Assembly: GCF_003626755.1 (NCBI RefSeq)
Contig: NZ_RBCJ01000001.1
Span: 62,001-126,000 of the forward strand
Length of the DNA stretch: 64,000 nt
DNA from: Ulvibacterium marinum
GTDB lineage: Bacteria; Bacteroidota; Bacteroidia; Flavobacteriales; Flavobacteriaceae
Reading direction: 5' to 3'
Shown here: positions 1-8,236 of the stretch, piece by piece
Position numbering within the stretch: position 1 is the stretch's first letter
How the letters are laid out: each line of letters begins with the position of its first letter
Translations under genes and position numbers: made by a program
Notes under the pieces: generated by a model
Databases searched by the model: none
Seen by the model: the letters and a program-made list of their open reading frames with translations, nothing else
What the model was told of the DNA's origin: nothing

Positions 1-54
1 GGAAAGACAATCTTTTGTTCGAACGAAGGAGCAAGATTATTGGGGTAGATTGAA

Positions 55-1872
55 TTAGGGAACCTCTGTAGAATTGGCCTCGGTAAGTTTTCGTTCCAGT
101 TCTGCCTGAAACTCTTCCATTACCGGTTTCACCGTACTTTCAGGCAGGTCTGCAATTTTAATATACATTAGACCGTCTACCGAATTATTGAACAGTGGAT
201 CCACATTGAACGCGACCACTTTAGCGTTTTGTTTGATATATTTCTTGATGAGTACTGGTAATCGCAAATCCCCGGGCTCTACCTCATTGATCAAACGATC
301 AAACTTATTGAGATCGGCCTCTGTTTCATCAAAAACAAATTCTTTATCCGCATCCTTCAATTTTACCTTGAACTCTTTTTTAGGGCGAACGTACTGTGCC
401 ACGTAAGGATCCCAATAATTACTTTTCATAAACTCGATCATCAGGGATTTGGAAAAGTTGGAAAACTGATTGCTGATACTTACCCCTCCAATCAAATATT
501 TATGCTCCGGATGTCTCAAGGTGGTATGTACAATGCCTTTCCACAAAAGGAACAAAGGCATGGGTTTTTGTTGATAGGCCTTTACAATATAGGCCCTTCC
601 CATCTCTATAGATTGTTGCATCATGGCAAAAAGCTCCGGTTCAAACCTAAAAAGATCTTGCAGATAAAAGCCATCAATACCGTATTTAGAAAAAATCTCG
701 GTACCCATACCCATACGGTAGGCCCCAACTATGGTTTTTTCTTCACAGTCCCATAAAAATAGGTGGTGGTAATAGGCATCAAACTCATCCAGGTCTATGG
801 AATTATTGGTTCCCTCACCTATGGCACGAAAGGTAACCTCCCGTTGTCTGCCAATTTCCTGAAGGATAAACGGCATATCCTGGGCCTTTGCCAAAAACAC
901 CTCATAATTCTTGCTCTGGAGCATCCTACAATCCTTCTCTCGAAGTCTTTCTATTTCCCCTAGTATTACCTCGGTCCTAACGGCTGTGGCAATACGTTTT
1001 GGTGGTTTAGGGATTTTTAGTGTAGTAGGGATTTGATCGATTAGACGTTCCTTCTCATAGGCATGTGAAAGGATGTAGGTCTTTTTGCGCAAAAGTTGGG
1101 AAAACTCTTCCAAAGTCTCCTGTTCCTTTTGAGATTCGACCGATATAGGCTGTCCAATTCGTATTTTTATTGGACGATTGTGCTGGGAATACACTTCGGA
1201 GGGTAATTTCGCCGTCCGAAAGACATCATTGATTTTTGAAAGTCGATAGAAAAGCTTGCTATTCCTAGCATGAAAATAAATAGGGACAACCGGTACTTTG
1301 GCCTTACGTATCAATTTTACGGCCGCTTCCTCCCATGGACGGTCAACAATTAGTTTCTCGTCCTTATAGGTTGACACTTCACCTGCGGGAAAAATGCCCA
1401 GAGGGTGCCCATTTCCCAAATGTACCATGGAACTTTTAAATCCCATAATACTGCTTTTGGCGTCCTTACGATTTTCAAAAGGATTGACCGGTAAAATATA
1501 GGGTTCCATGGGTTTGATTCGATGCAAAAGAAAGTTTGCAATTATCTTAAAATCCGGGCGATGTGCGACCATTAATTTCAACAATAATACACCATCAATG
1601 GCACCCAACGGATGATTACTAATGGTAATATAGGGACCTTCTTTGGGTAAGCGTTTAAAATCTTCTTCTGGAATATCAAAATCTATCTCATAGTGTTGAA
1701 GGACCGCATCTAGAAATTCTAATCCTTCCAAATGCCGATTTTTATTATAAAAAGAGTTGATACTTGAAATTCTTGTGACCTTCATTAAGACCCACCCCAT
1801 AAAAGTGCCCAAGAATCCATATTTATCCAAATTGACTGCCTTGGCCACCTCCTTCGCGGTCACTAAACCCAT
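55..1872 (-). CDS. Fused lysophospholipid-type O-acyltransferase / GNAT N-acyltransferase (OlsF/GlsF-like)
   Basis: This 605-residue protein appears to join two acyltransferases. The N-terminal half carries a PlsC-type site: NHPLGAID at residues 86-93, and FPAGEVST in place of the usual FPEGTRS. The C-terminal half (about 300-500) looks like a hemolysin-type GNAT domain, with VGAYRMGMG as the acyl-CoA loop region. Fused proteins of this kind (OlsF) make ornithine lipids in Serratia and Flavobacterium, and related split enzymes make glycine lipids in Bacteroides. I infer synthesis of an aminolipid at the inner membrane; which amino acid is used cannot be read here. It is the last of three co-oriented genes, 87 bases after the aspartate kinase. 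Family confidence is high, substrate confidence low. Confidence 0.85.
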   Translation of the reverse strand: MGLVTAKEVAKAVNLDKYGFLGTFMGWVLMKVTRISSINSFYNKNRHLEGLEFLDAVLQHYEIDFDIPEEDFKRLPKEGPYITISNHPLGAIDGVLLLKLMVAHRPDFKIIANFLLHRIKPMEPYILPVNPFENRKDAKSSIMGFKSSMVHLGNGHPLGIFPAGEVSTYKDEKLIVDRPWEEAAVKLIRKAKVPVVPIYFHARNSKLFYRLSKINDVFRTAKLPSEVYSQHNRPIKIRIGQPISVESQKEQETLEEFSQLLRKKTYILSHAYEKERLIDQIPTTLKIPKPPKRIATAVRTEVILGEIERLREKDCRMLQSKNYEVFLAKAQDMPFILQEIGRQREVTFRAIGEGTNNSIDLDEFDAYYHHLFLWDCEEKTIVGAYRMGMGTEIFSKYGIDGFYLQDLFRFEPELFAMMQQSIEMGRAYIVKAYQQKPMPLFLLWKGIVHTTLRHPEHKYLIGGVSISNQFSNFSKSLMIEFMKSNYWDPYVAQYVRPKKEFKVKLKDADKEFVFDETEADLNKFDRLINEVEPGDLRLPVLIKKYIKQNAKVVAFNVDPLFNNSVDGLMYIKIADLPESTVKPVMEEFQAELERKLTEANSTEVP

Positions 1873-1959
1873 ATCATAAAAAATTTAGGTAACCGTAAAT
1901 ATAGGGAAATCACGAGTTGAGCGATTTATTTTAACATTTAGGAAATAGAGTATGTACTC

Positions 1960-3210
1960 CTATTTCACCACCAATTGTAAGGTTTCCTTCCCTCGTTGCT
2001 CAAGAAGCACATCATACCCGTTCAAAAATGATTCTACTGCCGTTTCATTGAAATGCCGTATGGTATATAATGAAACTTCTTCATGGCAAACTACCTTGAA
2101 TCTACTTTTAAGAAGTTCCAAAAGTCCATTAAGGCCTCCAAATTTGTTATCCACACAAACCGAAAAACTAATGGCCGAGTTTTGTATGAGGTCCACTTTC
2201 ATTTTGTGTTCATGAAGTAGTTTGAACAGTTCGCTGATACTATGCTCAACAATAAAGGAGAAATCCAAGGAGGAGAGTTTTACCAATACTTGATTCTTTT
2301 TAACGATGAAACAAGGAACTAATGGCTCTATACCGATACCTCTTCCAACCGTAGTACCAGAATCCTTAGGATTGATGAACGATTTCACATGGAGCGGAAT
2401 CTCTTTCCGTTGCAAGGGTTGAAGCGTTTTGGGATGTATAACGGACGCTCCATAAAAAGCCAACTCTATGGCTTCCGTGTACGATATTTTGTTCAATAAT
2501 TGTGTTTCCTTAAAATGTCTGGGGTCCGCATTAAGCACACCCGGTACATCCTTCCAGATAGTAACGGAATCTGCATTGAGGCAATAGGCCAAAATAGCCG
2601 CTGTATAGTCAGACCCCTCCCTTCCCAAGGTGGTGGTGAAATTGTTGTCATCACTGCCCAAAAATCCTTGGGTTACATTAAGTACTTTCCGATCAATACC
2701 CTTGGATATTTTTTCCTGGGTTCTCTCCCAATTCACATTCGTGTCCCGATAGCTATTATCGGTCTTTATGAAGTTGCGTACATCCAACCACGTATTCTTC
2801 ATCCCAACTTCATCCAAATAGGCGCTTACTATTGTGGTACAGATCAACTCACCATACCCGACCAGTTGGTCGTAAACAAAGTTATAATTGGGTGATTTGT
2901 TCCATACCAGAAAGCCTTGAATTTCATCGAACAAGGATTTTACCTTTTTAAAAACAGGATGTTGCTCGTTAGGGAAAAGATTGGATAAAATCTTGTTATG
3001 AAAATCGACGACTTCCTGTACTTTAAAGGGAAGTCTTTCTTTTTCATTAAAATAAGAATCTACAACCTCCTCCATGGAATTGGTAGTCTTGCCCATTGCC
3101 GAAATGACGAGCAATGTATTATCATAGCCAACTTCCTTAAGTACATTGACCAGATTTTTGACTCCTTCGGCATTCTTGACCGATGCTCCTCCAAATTTGA
3201 AAATTCTCAT
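1960..3210 (-). CDS. Aspartate kinase (monofunctional)
   Basis: The enzyme phosphorylates L-aspartate with ATP, the first step toward lysine, threonine and methionine. The N-terminus holds the aspartokinase signature KFGGASV at residues 5-11. The amino-acid kinase core continues with TLGREGSDYTAA near residue 195 and WKDVPGVLNADPR near residue 240. The last 130 residues form a divergent regulatory region where ACT domains normally sit. At 416 residues it has no homoserine dehydrogenase part, so it is not the fused ThrA type. It lies between a GNAT gene and the acyltransferase gene on the same strand with spacers of under 90 bases, and no good TAnnTTTG element precedes it, so co-transcription with the GNAT gene is likely. 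Confidence 0.92.
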   Translation of the reverse strand: MRIFKFGGASVKNAEGVKNLVNVLKEVGYDNTLLVISAMGKTTNSMEEVVDSYFNEKERLPFKVQEVVDFHNKILSNLFPNEQHPVFKKVKSLFDEIQGFLVWNKSPNYNFVYDQLVGYGELICTTIVSAYLDEVGMKNTWLDVRNFIKTDNSYRDTNVNWERTQEKISKGIDRKVLNVTQGFLGSDDNNFTTTLGREGSDYTAAILAYCLNADSVTIWKDVPGVLNADPRHFKETQLLNKISYTEAIELAFYGASVIHPKTLQPLQRKEIPLHVKSFINPKDSGTTVGRGIGIEPLVPCFIVKKNQVLVKLSSLDFSFIVEHSISELFKLLHEHKMKVDLIQNSAISFSVCVDNKFGGLNGLLELLKSRFKVVCHEEVSLYTIRHFNETAVESFLNGYDVLLEQRGKETLQLVVK

Positions 3211-3296
3211 GTAATCACTGTATTTATTCCATCCCTAATGCAAGGGAAACCTTTTATAAGAATCGTATTGTTTACTAAATGGTCTTCCCCGAAATC

Positions 3297-3782
3297 TTAA
3301 GTACGACTTTTTTCCAAAAAATTACGTATTCCTTTCTCGTCCAATTGGACCACGTCCCAATCCCGCAGGACTTTGGCACCTTTACTTTCATAGAAGGCAA
3401 TGGCAGGTTCATTCCAATCCAGTACTTCCCAGTTAATACGCTTTACGCCCAATTTATGACCATATTCCACTACTTTATGTAAAAGTGCCGAACCTAGTCC
3501 ATAACCTCTTGCCTTTTCCGAAACAATCAGATCTTCCAAATGGATAATAGGCCCTTTCCATGTGGAGAATCTATGAAATATCAGGGCAATTCCCATGATT
3601 CCTTCCTTGGTTTCGGCTACGAAACAATGAAAATGCTTTATATCCCCAAATCCATGTTTCACCAAATCTTCAGCTGTAACCTCAACAGCATTTCCTTCAT
3701 TTTCAAAAATGGCCAATTCCTTAATAAGGCCCCATACCTGGACCATATCTTTTTCCGCTGCCTCCCGAATTATATATTCCAT
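3297..3782 (-). CDS. GNAT family N-acetyltransferase (diamine acetyltransferase-like)
   Basis: A single GNAT domain of 161 residues. The acetyl-CoA pyrophosphate loop reads RGYGLGSALL near residue 93, and the C-terminal strand reads NWEVLDWNEPAIAFYESKGA, a pattern typical of spermidine/spermine- or thialysine-type acetyltransferases. The substrate is probably a small amine, but this rests on family resemblance only. It is the first gene of the minus-strand run leading into the aspartate kinase. A perfect TAACTTTG element lies 21-28 bases upstream, and fbp is divergently transcribed on the other side. Confidence 0.85.
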   Translation of the reverse strand: MEYIIREAAEKDMVQVWGLIKELAIFENEGNAVEVTAEDLVKHGFGDIKHFHCFVAETKEGIMGIALIFHRFSTWKGPIIHLEDLIVSEKARGYGLGSALLHKVVEYGHKLGVKRINWEVLDWNEPAIAFYESKGAKVLRDWDVVQLDEKGIRNFLEKSRT

Positions 3783-3802
3783 AATTTGTTACAAATAAAA
3801 CA

Positions 3803-3810
3803 CAAAGTTA
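3803..3810 (-). promoter_or_regulatory. -7 element for the GNAT-aspartate kinase run
   Basis: On the minus strand this reads TAACTTTG, a perfect match to the Bacteroidota TAnnTTTG element, 21 bases before the GNAT start. No clear TTG -33 box lies at the right distance. Confidence 0.5.
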
Positions 3811-3842
3811 TAAATTTAAAAAACTAAAAAGGTACGAAAACG

Positions 3843-3871
3843 TTGTAGTTTAACAAAATAAACGAACTTTG
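3843..3871 (+). promoter_or_regulatory. Candidate fbp promoter
   Basis: TTG at 3843-3845, an 18-base spacer, then GAACTTTG at 3864-3871 (seven of eight positions acceptable for TAnnTTTG). It ends 20 bases before the fbp start codon. The intergenic space is shared with the divergent GNAT promoter. Confidence 0.5.
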
Positions 3872-3891
3872 CACCAGAAAATAACACTCCC

Positions 3892-4902
3892 ATGCTGAAC
3901 AAAAAAAATAAGACTTTAGGCGAATTCATCATAGAGAATCAAGCTGCATTTCAGTATTCCTCAGGTGAATTATCCAAACTGATAAATGCCATACGTCTAG
4001 CTGCAAAAGTAGTAAACCATGAGGTGAACAAAGCAGGGTTGGTTGATATTCTAGGGACTGCAGGAGAAATGAACATCCAAGGTGAAAACCAACAAAAATT
4101 GGATGTGCTTGCCAATGAAAAATTTATACAGACTCTGAAGAATCGTGAAATTGTATGTGGGATTGCCTCTGAAGAAGAAGACGATTTTATAAGTATCAAC
4201 AGTAATGATGAGAAACACCGGAACAAATATGTTGTACTGATCGATCCTTTGGACGGATCTACAAATATTGATGTCAATGTTTCCGTGGGCACCATCTTTT
4301 CTGTATATAGGCGCATTACCCCTGTGGGTACTCCTGTAACTTTGGAAGATTTTCTTCAGCCCGGTAAAAATCAGGTCGCCGCAGGCTATATTATTTACGG
4401 CACATCTACTATGTTGGTCTATACCACCGGCCATGGTGTAAACGGGTTTACGTTGAATCCTGCAATCGGCACCTTCTATCTATCCCATCCGGACATGCAA
4501 TTTCCTGAATCGGGTAAAATTTATTCGGTAAATGAAGGGAATTACATCCATTTTCATCAAGGAGTAAAGGACTATATAAAATATTGTCAAAAGGAAGAAG
4601 GAGATAGGCCTTATACCTCCAGATATATAGGATCTCTCGTATCCGATTTTCATCGTAATATGATCAAAGGGGGCATCTATATGTATCCCAAAAGCAGTAT
4701 CACGGAAAATGGAAAATTGAGGCTTTTATATGAATGTAATCCCATGGCCTTTCTTGCCGAGCAGGCCAATGGCCTGGCCATAGGGGGTCGTTCCAGAATA
4801 TTGGATGTAAAACCTGAAGAATTGCATCAAAGGATACCCTTCTTTTGTGGAAGTCGGAAAATGGTGGAAAAACTACAGGAGTTTTTACAAAAATACCAAT
4901 AG
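3892..4902 (+). CDS. fbp: Fructose-1,6-bisphosphatase class I
   Basis: Hydrolyses fructose 1,6-bisphosphate to fructose 6-phosphate in gluconeogenesis, in the cytoplasm. The class I metal/phosphate site is plain: DPLDGSTN at residues 118-125, with the acidic metal-binding loop ASEEEDD at 92-98. The substrate-binding C-terminal half includes the conserved [12 protein letters not shown] and GGIYMYP segments. The length of 336 residues is normal for bacterial enzymes. It stands alone on the plus strand with its own promoter, and converges on the TerB-like gene with only 23 bases between the stops. Confidence 0.97.
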   Translation: MLNKKNKTLGEFIIENQAAFQYSSGELSKLINAIRLAAKVVNHEVNKAGLVDILGTAGEMNIQGENQQKLDVLANEKFIQTLKNREIVCGIASEEEDDFISINSNDEKHRNKYVVLIDPLDGSTNIDVNVSVGTIFSVYRRITPVGTPVTLEDFLQPGKNQVAAGYIIYGTSTMLVYTTGHGVNGFTLNPAIGTFYLSHPDMQFPESGKIYSVNEGNYIHFHQGVKDYIKYCQKEEGDRPYTSRYIGSLVSDFHRNMIKGGIYMYPKSSITENGKLRLLYECNPMAFLAEQANGLAIGGRSRILDVKPEELHQRIPFFCGSRKMVEKLQEFLQKYQ

Positions 4903-4925
4903 TTGCCCATCAGTACTTTAGGAAA

Positions 4926-5348
4926 CTACTTGTTCATGAAATAGAGATAATCCTCAAAATCTATTTTTCCCGTAAACAAGGCCTTTGATTTTGCGATAAT
5001 CTCGTCGGACTGTGAGGATGAAAAGCCTAATCCTATGGCATATTTGCCCAAAAGAAATTCTTCTTCGTCATCCAAAATACCATCAGCAAAAACAATTTTC
5101 ACTAAATCAAAAAAACGTTCCAATCTCTTCTCAAAGCTCACCTGATGAGTTATGGGATACTTGTTGGACTTTTTCATAACCTCTTTGAACTGGGCATCGG
5201 AAACATTCAACTTATGCGCAAATCGCTCCAAAAGTTTCATTTCTTCATCATCAATATAACCATCTACCGCAGCTAACGAGGCTATGCTTGCAAAGTGCGC
5301 CAAATTGTTGTTCGCCGAATGGGCATCGTACAAATCTTTTACGGACAT
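4926..5348 (-). CDS. TerB-like tellurite-resistance-family protein
   Basis: A small, all-helical, acidic protein of about 140 residues with two halves of similar layout. Each half has a hydrophobic helix followed by an acidic loop (AAVDGYIDDEEMKLLERF and VFADGILDDEEEFLLGKY), the hallmark of the TerB/DjlA N-terminal fold. These loops probably bind metal. The function is unknown; TerB proteins are linked to stress responses. An ATG at 5391-5393 would extend the protein by 15 residues, but a perfect TATATTTG promoter element lies between the two ATGs, so I choose the inner start. Confidence 0.75.
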   Translation of the reverse strand: MSVKDLYDAHSANNNLAHFASIASLAAVDGYIDDEEMKLLERFAHKLNVSDAQFKEVMKKSNKYPITHQVSFEKRLERFFDLVKIVFADGILDDEEEFLLGKYAIGLGFSSSQSDEIIAKSKALFTGKIDFEDYLYFMNK

Positions 5349-5368
5349 TCTTTCTATTTTAATGGGTG

Positions 5369-5376
5369 CAAATATA
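5369..5376 (-). promoter_or_regulatory. -7 element of the TerB-like gene
   Basis: TATATTTG on the minus strand, a perfect TAnnTTTG, ending 20 bases upstream of the ATG at 5348. It decides the start choice, because the longer reading frame would begin upstream of it. Confidence 0.5.
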
Positions 5377-5447
5377 ATTTTTTTAAAGGTCATATTTTAT
5401 AATATCCCCAACTTTGTTTTTGGCCAAATTCGTAACTTCCTGCCACT

Positions 5448-6473
5448 ATGAAAAAGCCCCTCTTGGAATTTACGGACAAAGGTATTTATTGCAGCAAGGC
5501 AGATGTATATTTAGATCCTTGGCGACCTGTACAGAATGCCATAATTTCCCATGGTCATGCGGATCACAGTCGATGGGGCCATCAAAGCTATATTACACAT
5601 CATCGCAATGTTCCTATTGTTACCCATCGATTGGGGAAGATAAACATACAGGGTAAGGAATGGGGTGAATCCTTTATCGTGAACAATGTTAAGTTTAGTT
5701 TGTACCCTGCCGGTCATATCATTGGTTCTTCCCAGATTCGGGTTGAGCATAAAGGTGAAGTATGGGTATTTTCCGGAGACTATAAAAATGAGGATGACGG
5801 AGTCTGTACGCCCTATGAGCCCGTAAAATGTAATACCTTCATTACCGAATGCACCTTTGGTTTGCCCCCTTTTAAGTGGATGCCACAAGAAGAGGTTTTT
5901 CAAGAAATCAATAGTTGGTGGGCCGAAAACAAATCAGAAGGCAAAACATCTGTCCTCTTTGGATATACCTTGGGGAAAGCACAACGTTTACTGAAACACT
6001 TGGATTTGTCCCTTGGAAAAATATACACGCACGGAGCGGTCGAAAACATGACCGAGGTGGTGCGCCAATTAGTGGATTTTCCAAAGACCACCTTGATTAC
6101 CGCGGACACAAAAAAAGAAGACCTACTAGGGCATATGGTTATTGCCCCTCCTAGTGCCCATGGGAGTTCCTGGATGCGAAAAATGGTTCCTTATGTTACA
6201 GCATCGGCAAGTGGCTGGATGACATTTCGCGGGGCACGAAGAAGGAGGGCGATCGACAAAGGTTTTGTCCTTAGCGACCATTGTGATTGGCAGGGGCTTT
6301 TGGATAGTATCAACGCCACTGGAGCCGAAAAGGTAATATGCACACATGGATACACTGAAATATTTTCAAGATATCTGAGGGAGCAAGGATATGATGCACG
6401 GACCGAAGAAACGCAATATGAGGGGGAATTGGGAGAATTGAACCCAGCCTCAAAAGAAGAATCAGAGGCATGA
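5448..6473 (+). CDS. Ligase-associated DNA damage response exonuclease (metallo-beta-lactamase/beta-CASP fold)
   Basis: A 341-residue nuclease of the SNM1/CPSF-like metallo-beta-lactamase family. The metal site HGHADH is at about residues 35-40, and later ligands follow in the AGHIIGS and SGDYKNE segments. C-terminal histidines come in SDHCDW and CTHGYTE. This subfamily occurs almost only in a four-gene set with an ATP-dependent ligase, an Lhr-like helicase and the PdeM phosphoesterase, which is the case here. I infer end processing before ligation. Its TGA overlaps the ligase ATG by four bases (ATGA), indicating translational coupling. Confidence 0.93.
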   Translation: MKKPLLEFTDKGIYCSKADVYLDPWRPVQNAIISHGHADHSRWGHQSYITHHRNVPIVTHRLGKINIQGKEWGESFIVNNVKFSLYPAGHIIGSSQIRVEHKGEVWVFSGDYKNEDDGVCTPYEPVKCNTFITECTFGLPPFKWMPQEEVFQEINSWWAENKSEGKTSVLFGYTLGKAQRLLKHLDLSLGKIYTHGAVENMTEVVRQLVDFPKTTLITADTKKEDLLGHMVIAPPSAHGSSWMRKMVPYVTASASGWMTFRGARRRRAIDKGFVLSDHCDWQGLLDSINATGAEKVICTHGYTEIFSRYLREQGYDARTEETQYEGELGELNPASKEESEA

Positions 6474-8077
6474 AAAATTTTGCGCAACTTATAAAAGCTT
6501 TGGACAGCACCAATAAAACCAATATAAAGGTAAATGCCCTGACCCATTATTTTAATGCCGCCAATACTAGAGATAAGGTATGGACTATTGCCATTCTTTC
6601 CCATCGGCGTCCGCCACGTCCTGTCAATACCACCTTATTGCGCGAATGGGCATCAGAGTTGGCCCATATTCCATTGTGGTTGTTTGAGGAAAGCTATCAT
6701 ATCGTTGGGGATTTGGCAGAGACCATTGCCCTGGTCATGCCCTCTTCCAAAACTTCTACGGATAAAAGTCTAACCCAATTCTTGGAAGAAATGATCGCCC
6801 TTAAAAAGAAGGATGACGAAGCCAAGAAACAATACTTACATGAGAATTGGAAAGTGCTTGATTATTATGAACGCTTCGTCTTTACCAAATTGATAACCGG
6901 TGGTTTTCGAATTGGAGTGAGCCAAAAACTGATGACACGTGCCCTGTCCAAAGCAACTAAAATCGATGAGGATATTCTCGCTTATAAATTAATGGGCAAC
7001 TGGGATCCGAATTCCATTTCATTTCAGGAATTGATTTTGGAGGAAAATGAAAGCGACTATCTTTCAAAACCCTACCCTTTTTATTTGGCTTATGCCGTTG
7101 AAAACGAAGTCGAGGAGTTGGGAAACGTAAAAGACTGGTCCGTTGAGCATAAATGGGATGGGATACGGGCCCAAGTCATTGTCCGAAATAAGGAAGTCTT
7201 CGTTTGGAGTCGTGGAGAGGAATTGGTCACCGACAAATACCCAGAGTTCCATGCTTTTATTAATACTGTTCCCAATGGCACGGTGCTAGACGGTGAAATA
7301 CTCCCATATCCCAATGGCCAAATCGGAACGTTTAACGACCTGCAGACCCGAATAGGTCGAAAAACAGTTTCCAAAAATTTACTGGAAAAAGTCCCCGTAA
7401 TCTTAAAGGCTTATGATCTACTGGAATGGAAAGGCAAGGACATTCGAAAGCAGCCTTTCATTAAGCGAAGGAAATTACTGGACAGATTGTTTGAAAAAGT
7501 CAATTCTCTGAGAGTCACGGAGTCCTTGCATCTTTCCGAAACATTACAATTTAGCTCTTGGCAGGAGGTGGCCCAAGAACGTAATCGTTCCAGGGAAGTG
7601 CAAAGCGAAGGTTTAATGCTAAAACGCAAGGATTCTCCCTATCTGGTAGGACGAAAAAAGGGCGATTGGTGGAAATGGAAGGTAGACCCCTTGACTGTTG
7701 ATGCGGTCCTCACCTATGCCATGCGGGGGCATGGTAGGCGAAGTAATCTTTTTACGGATTATACCTTTGCCCTTTGGTCAGAGCGTGAGGATGGCGAAAA
7801 AGAGTTGGTCACTTTCGCCAAGGCCTATTCCGGGTTGACCGATGCGGAGTTTCGGCAAGTGGACAATTGGATCAAGAAGAATACCCTGGAACGTTTCGGG
7901 CCGGTACGTTCCGTAACGCCTCACCATGTTTTTGAAATTGCCTTTGAAGGTATAGCCCTTTCCAAACGACATAAAAGTGGTGTGGCCACGAGATTTCCTA
8001 GAATTCTAAGATGGCGACAGGATAAAAAAATCGAGGAAGCGAATACATTGGATGATTTAAAAAAAATGATACGATGA
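6470..8077 (+). CDS. ATP-dependent DNA ligase, DNA damage response cluster type
   Basis: Seals nicked DNA using ATP. An N-terminal helical DNA-binding region (about 1-200) precedes the nucleotidyltransferase core. The adenylated lysine is in motif I, EHKWDGIRAQV, near residue 228. Later core motifs include LDGEIL, SEGLMLKRKDSPY and KGDWWKWK, and an OB-fold tail follows. The length of 535 residues fits the family. It is an accessory repair ligase beside the NAD-dependent LigA that bacteria normally carry, which is not in this window. It is coupled to the exonuclease by an ATGA overlap; the helicase follows after a structured 159-base spacer. Confidence 0.95.
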   Translation: MKNFAQLIKALDSTNKTNIKVNALTHYFNAANTRDKVWTIAILSHRRPPRPVNTTLLREWASELAHIPLWLFEESYHIVGDLAETIALVMPSSKTSTDKSLTQFLEEMIALKKKDDEAKKQYLHENWKVLDYYERFVFTKLITGGFRIGVSQKLMTRALSKATKIDEDILAYKLMGNWDPNSISFQELILEENESDYLSKPYPFYLAYAVENEVEELGNVKDWSVEHKWDGIRAQVIVRNKEVFVWSRGEELVTDKYPEFHAFINTVPNGTVLDGEILPYPNGQIGTFNDLQTRIGRKTVSKNLLEKVPVILKAYDLLEWKGKDIRKQPFIKRRKLLDRLFEKVNSLRVTESLHLSETLQFSSWQEVAQERNRSREVQSEGLMLKRKDSPYLVGRKKGDWWKWKVDPLTVDAVLTYAMRGHGRRSNLFTDYTFALWSEREDGEKELVTFAKAYSGLTDAEFRQVDNWIKKNTLERFGPVRSVTPHHVFEIAFEGIALSKRHKSGVATRFPRILRWRQDKKIEEANTLDDLKKMIR

Positions 8078-8130
8078 TGCTTTCTATAAGGCGGATAAGC
8101 CAGGGCTTACTCGGAAAGGGGAGAAAAAGT

Positions 8131-8191
8131 AATTCCTTGCGTCTTCCAAACAAGTTTGGAATCCACCTTCCCTTAAATAATGGAAGGAATT
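8131..8191 (+). repeat. Nested inverted repeats in the ligase-helicase spacer
   Basis: Three perfect inverted repeats overlap here. TTCCAAAC (8144-8151) pairs with GTTTGGAA (8154-8161). CCTTCC (8166-8171) pairs with GGAAGG (8182-8187). AATTCCTT (8131-8138) pairs with AAGGAATT (8184-8191). The last two share bases and cannot form together, so the RNA could adopt two alternative folds. No U-run follows, so it is not a standard terminator. Its function is unknown. Confidence 0.45.
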
Positions 8192-8236
8192 AATAAATAA
8201 GTTTTCTCTGGTGTAGAGGAAATTTGGCTGAGCAAC

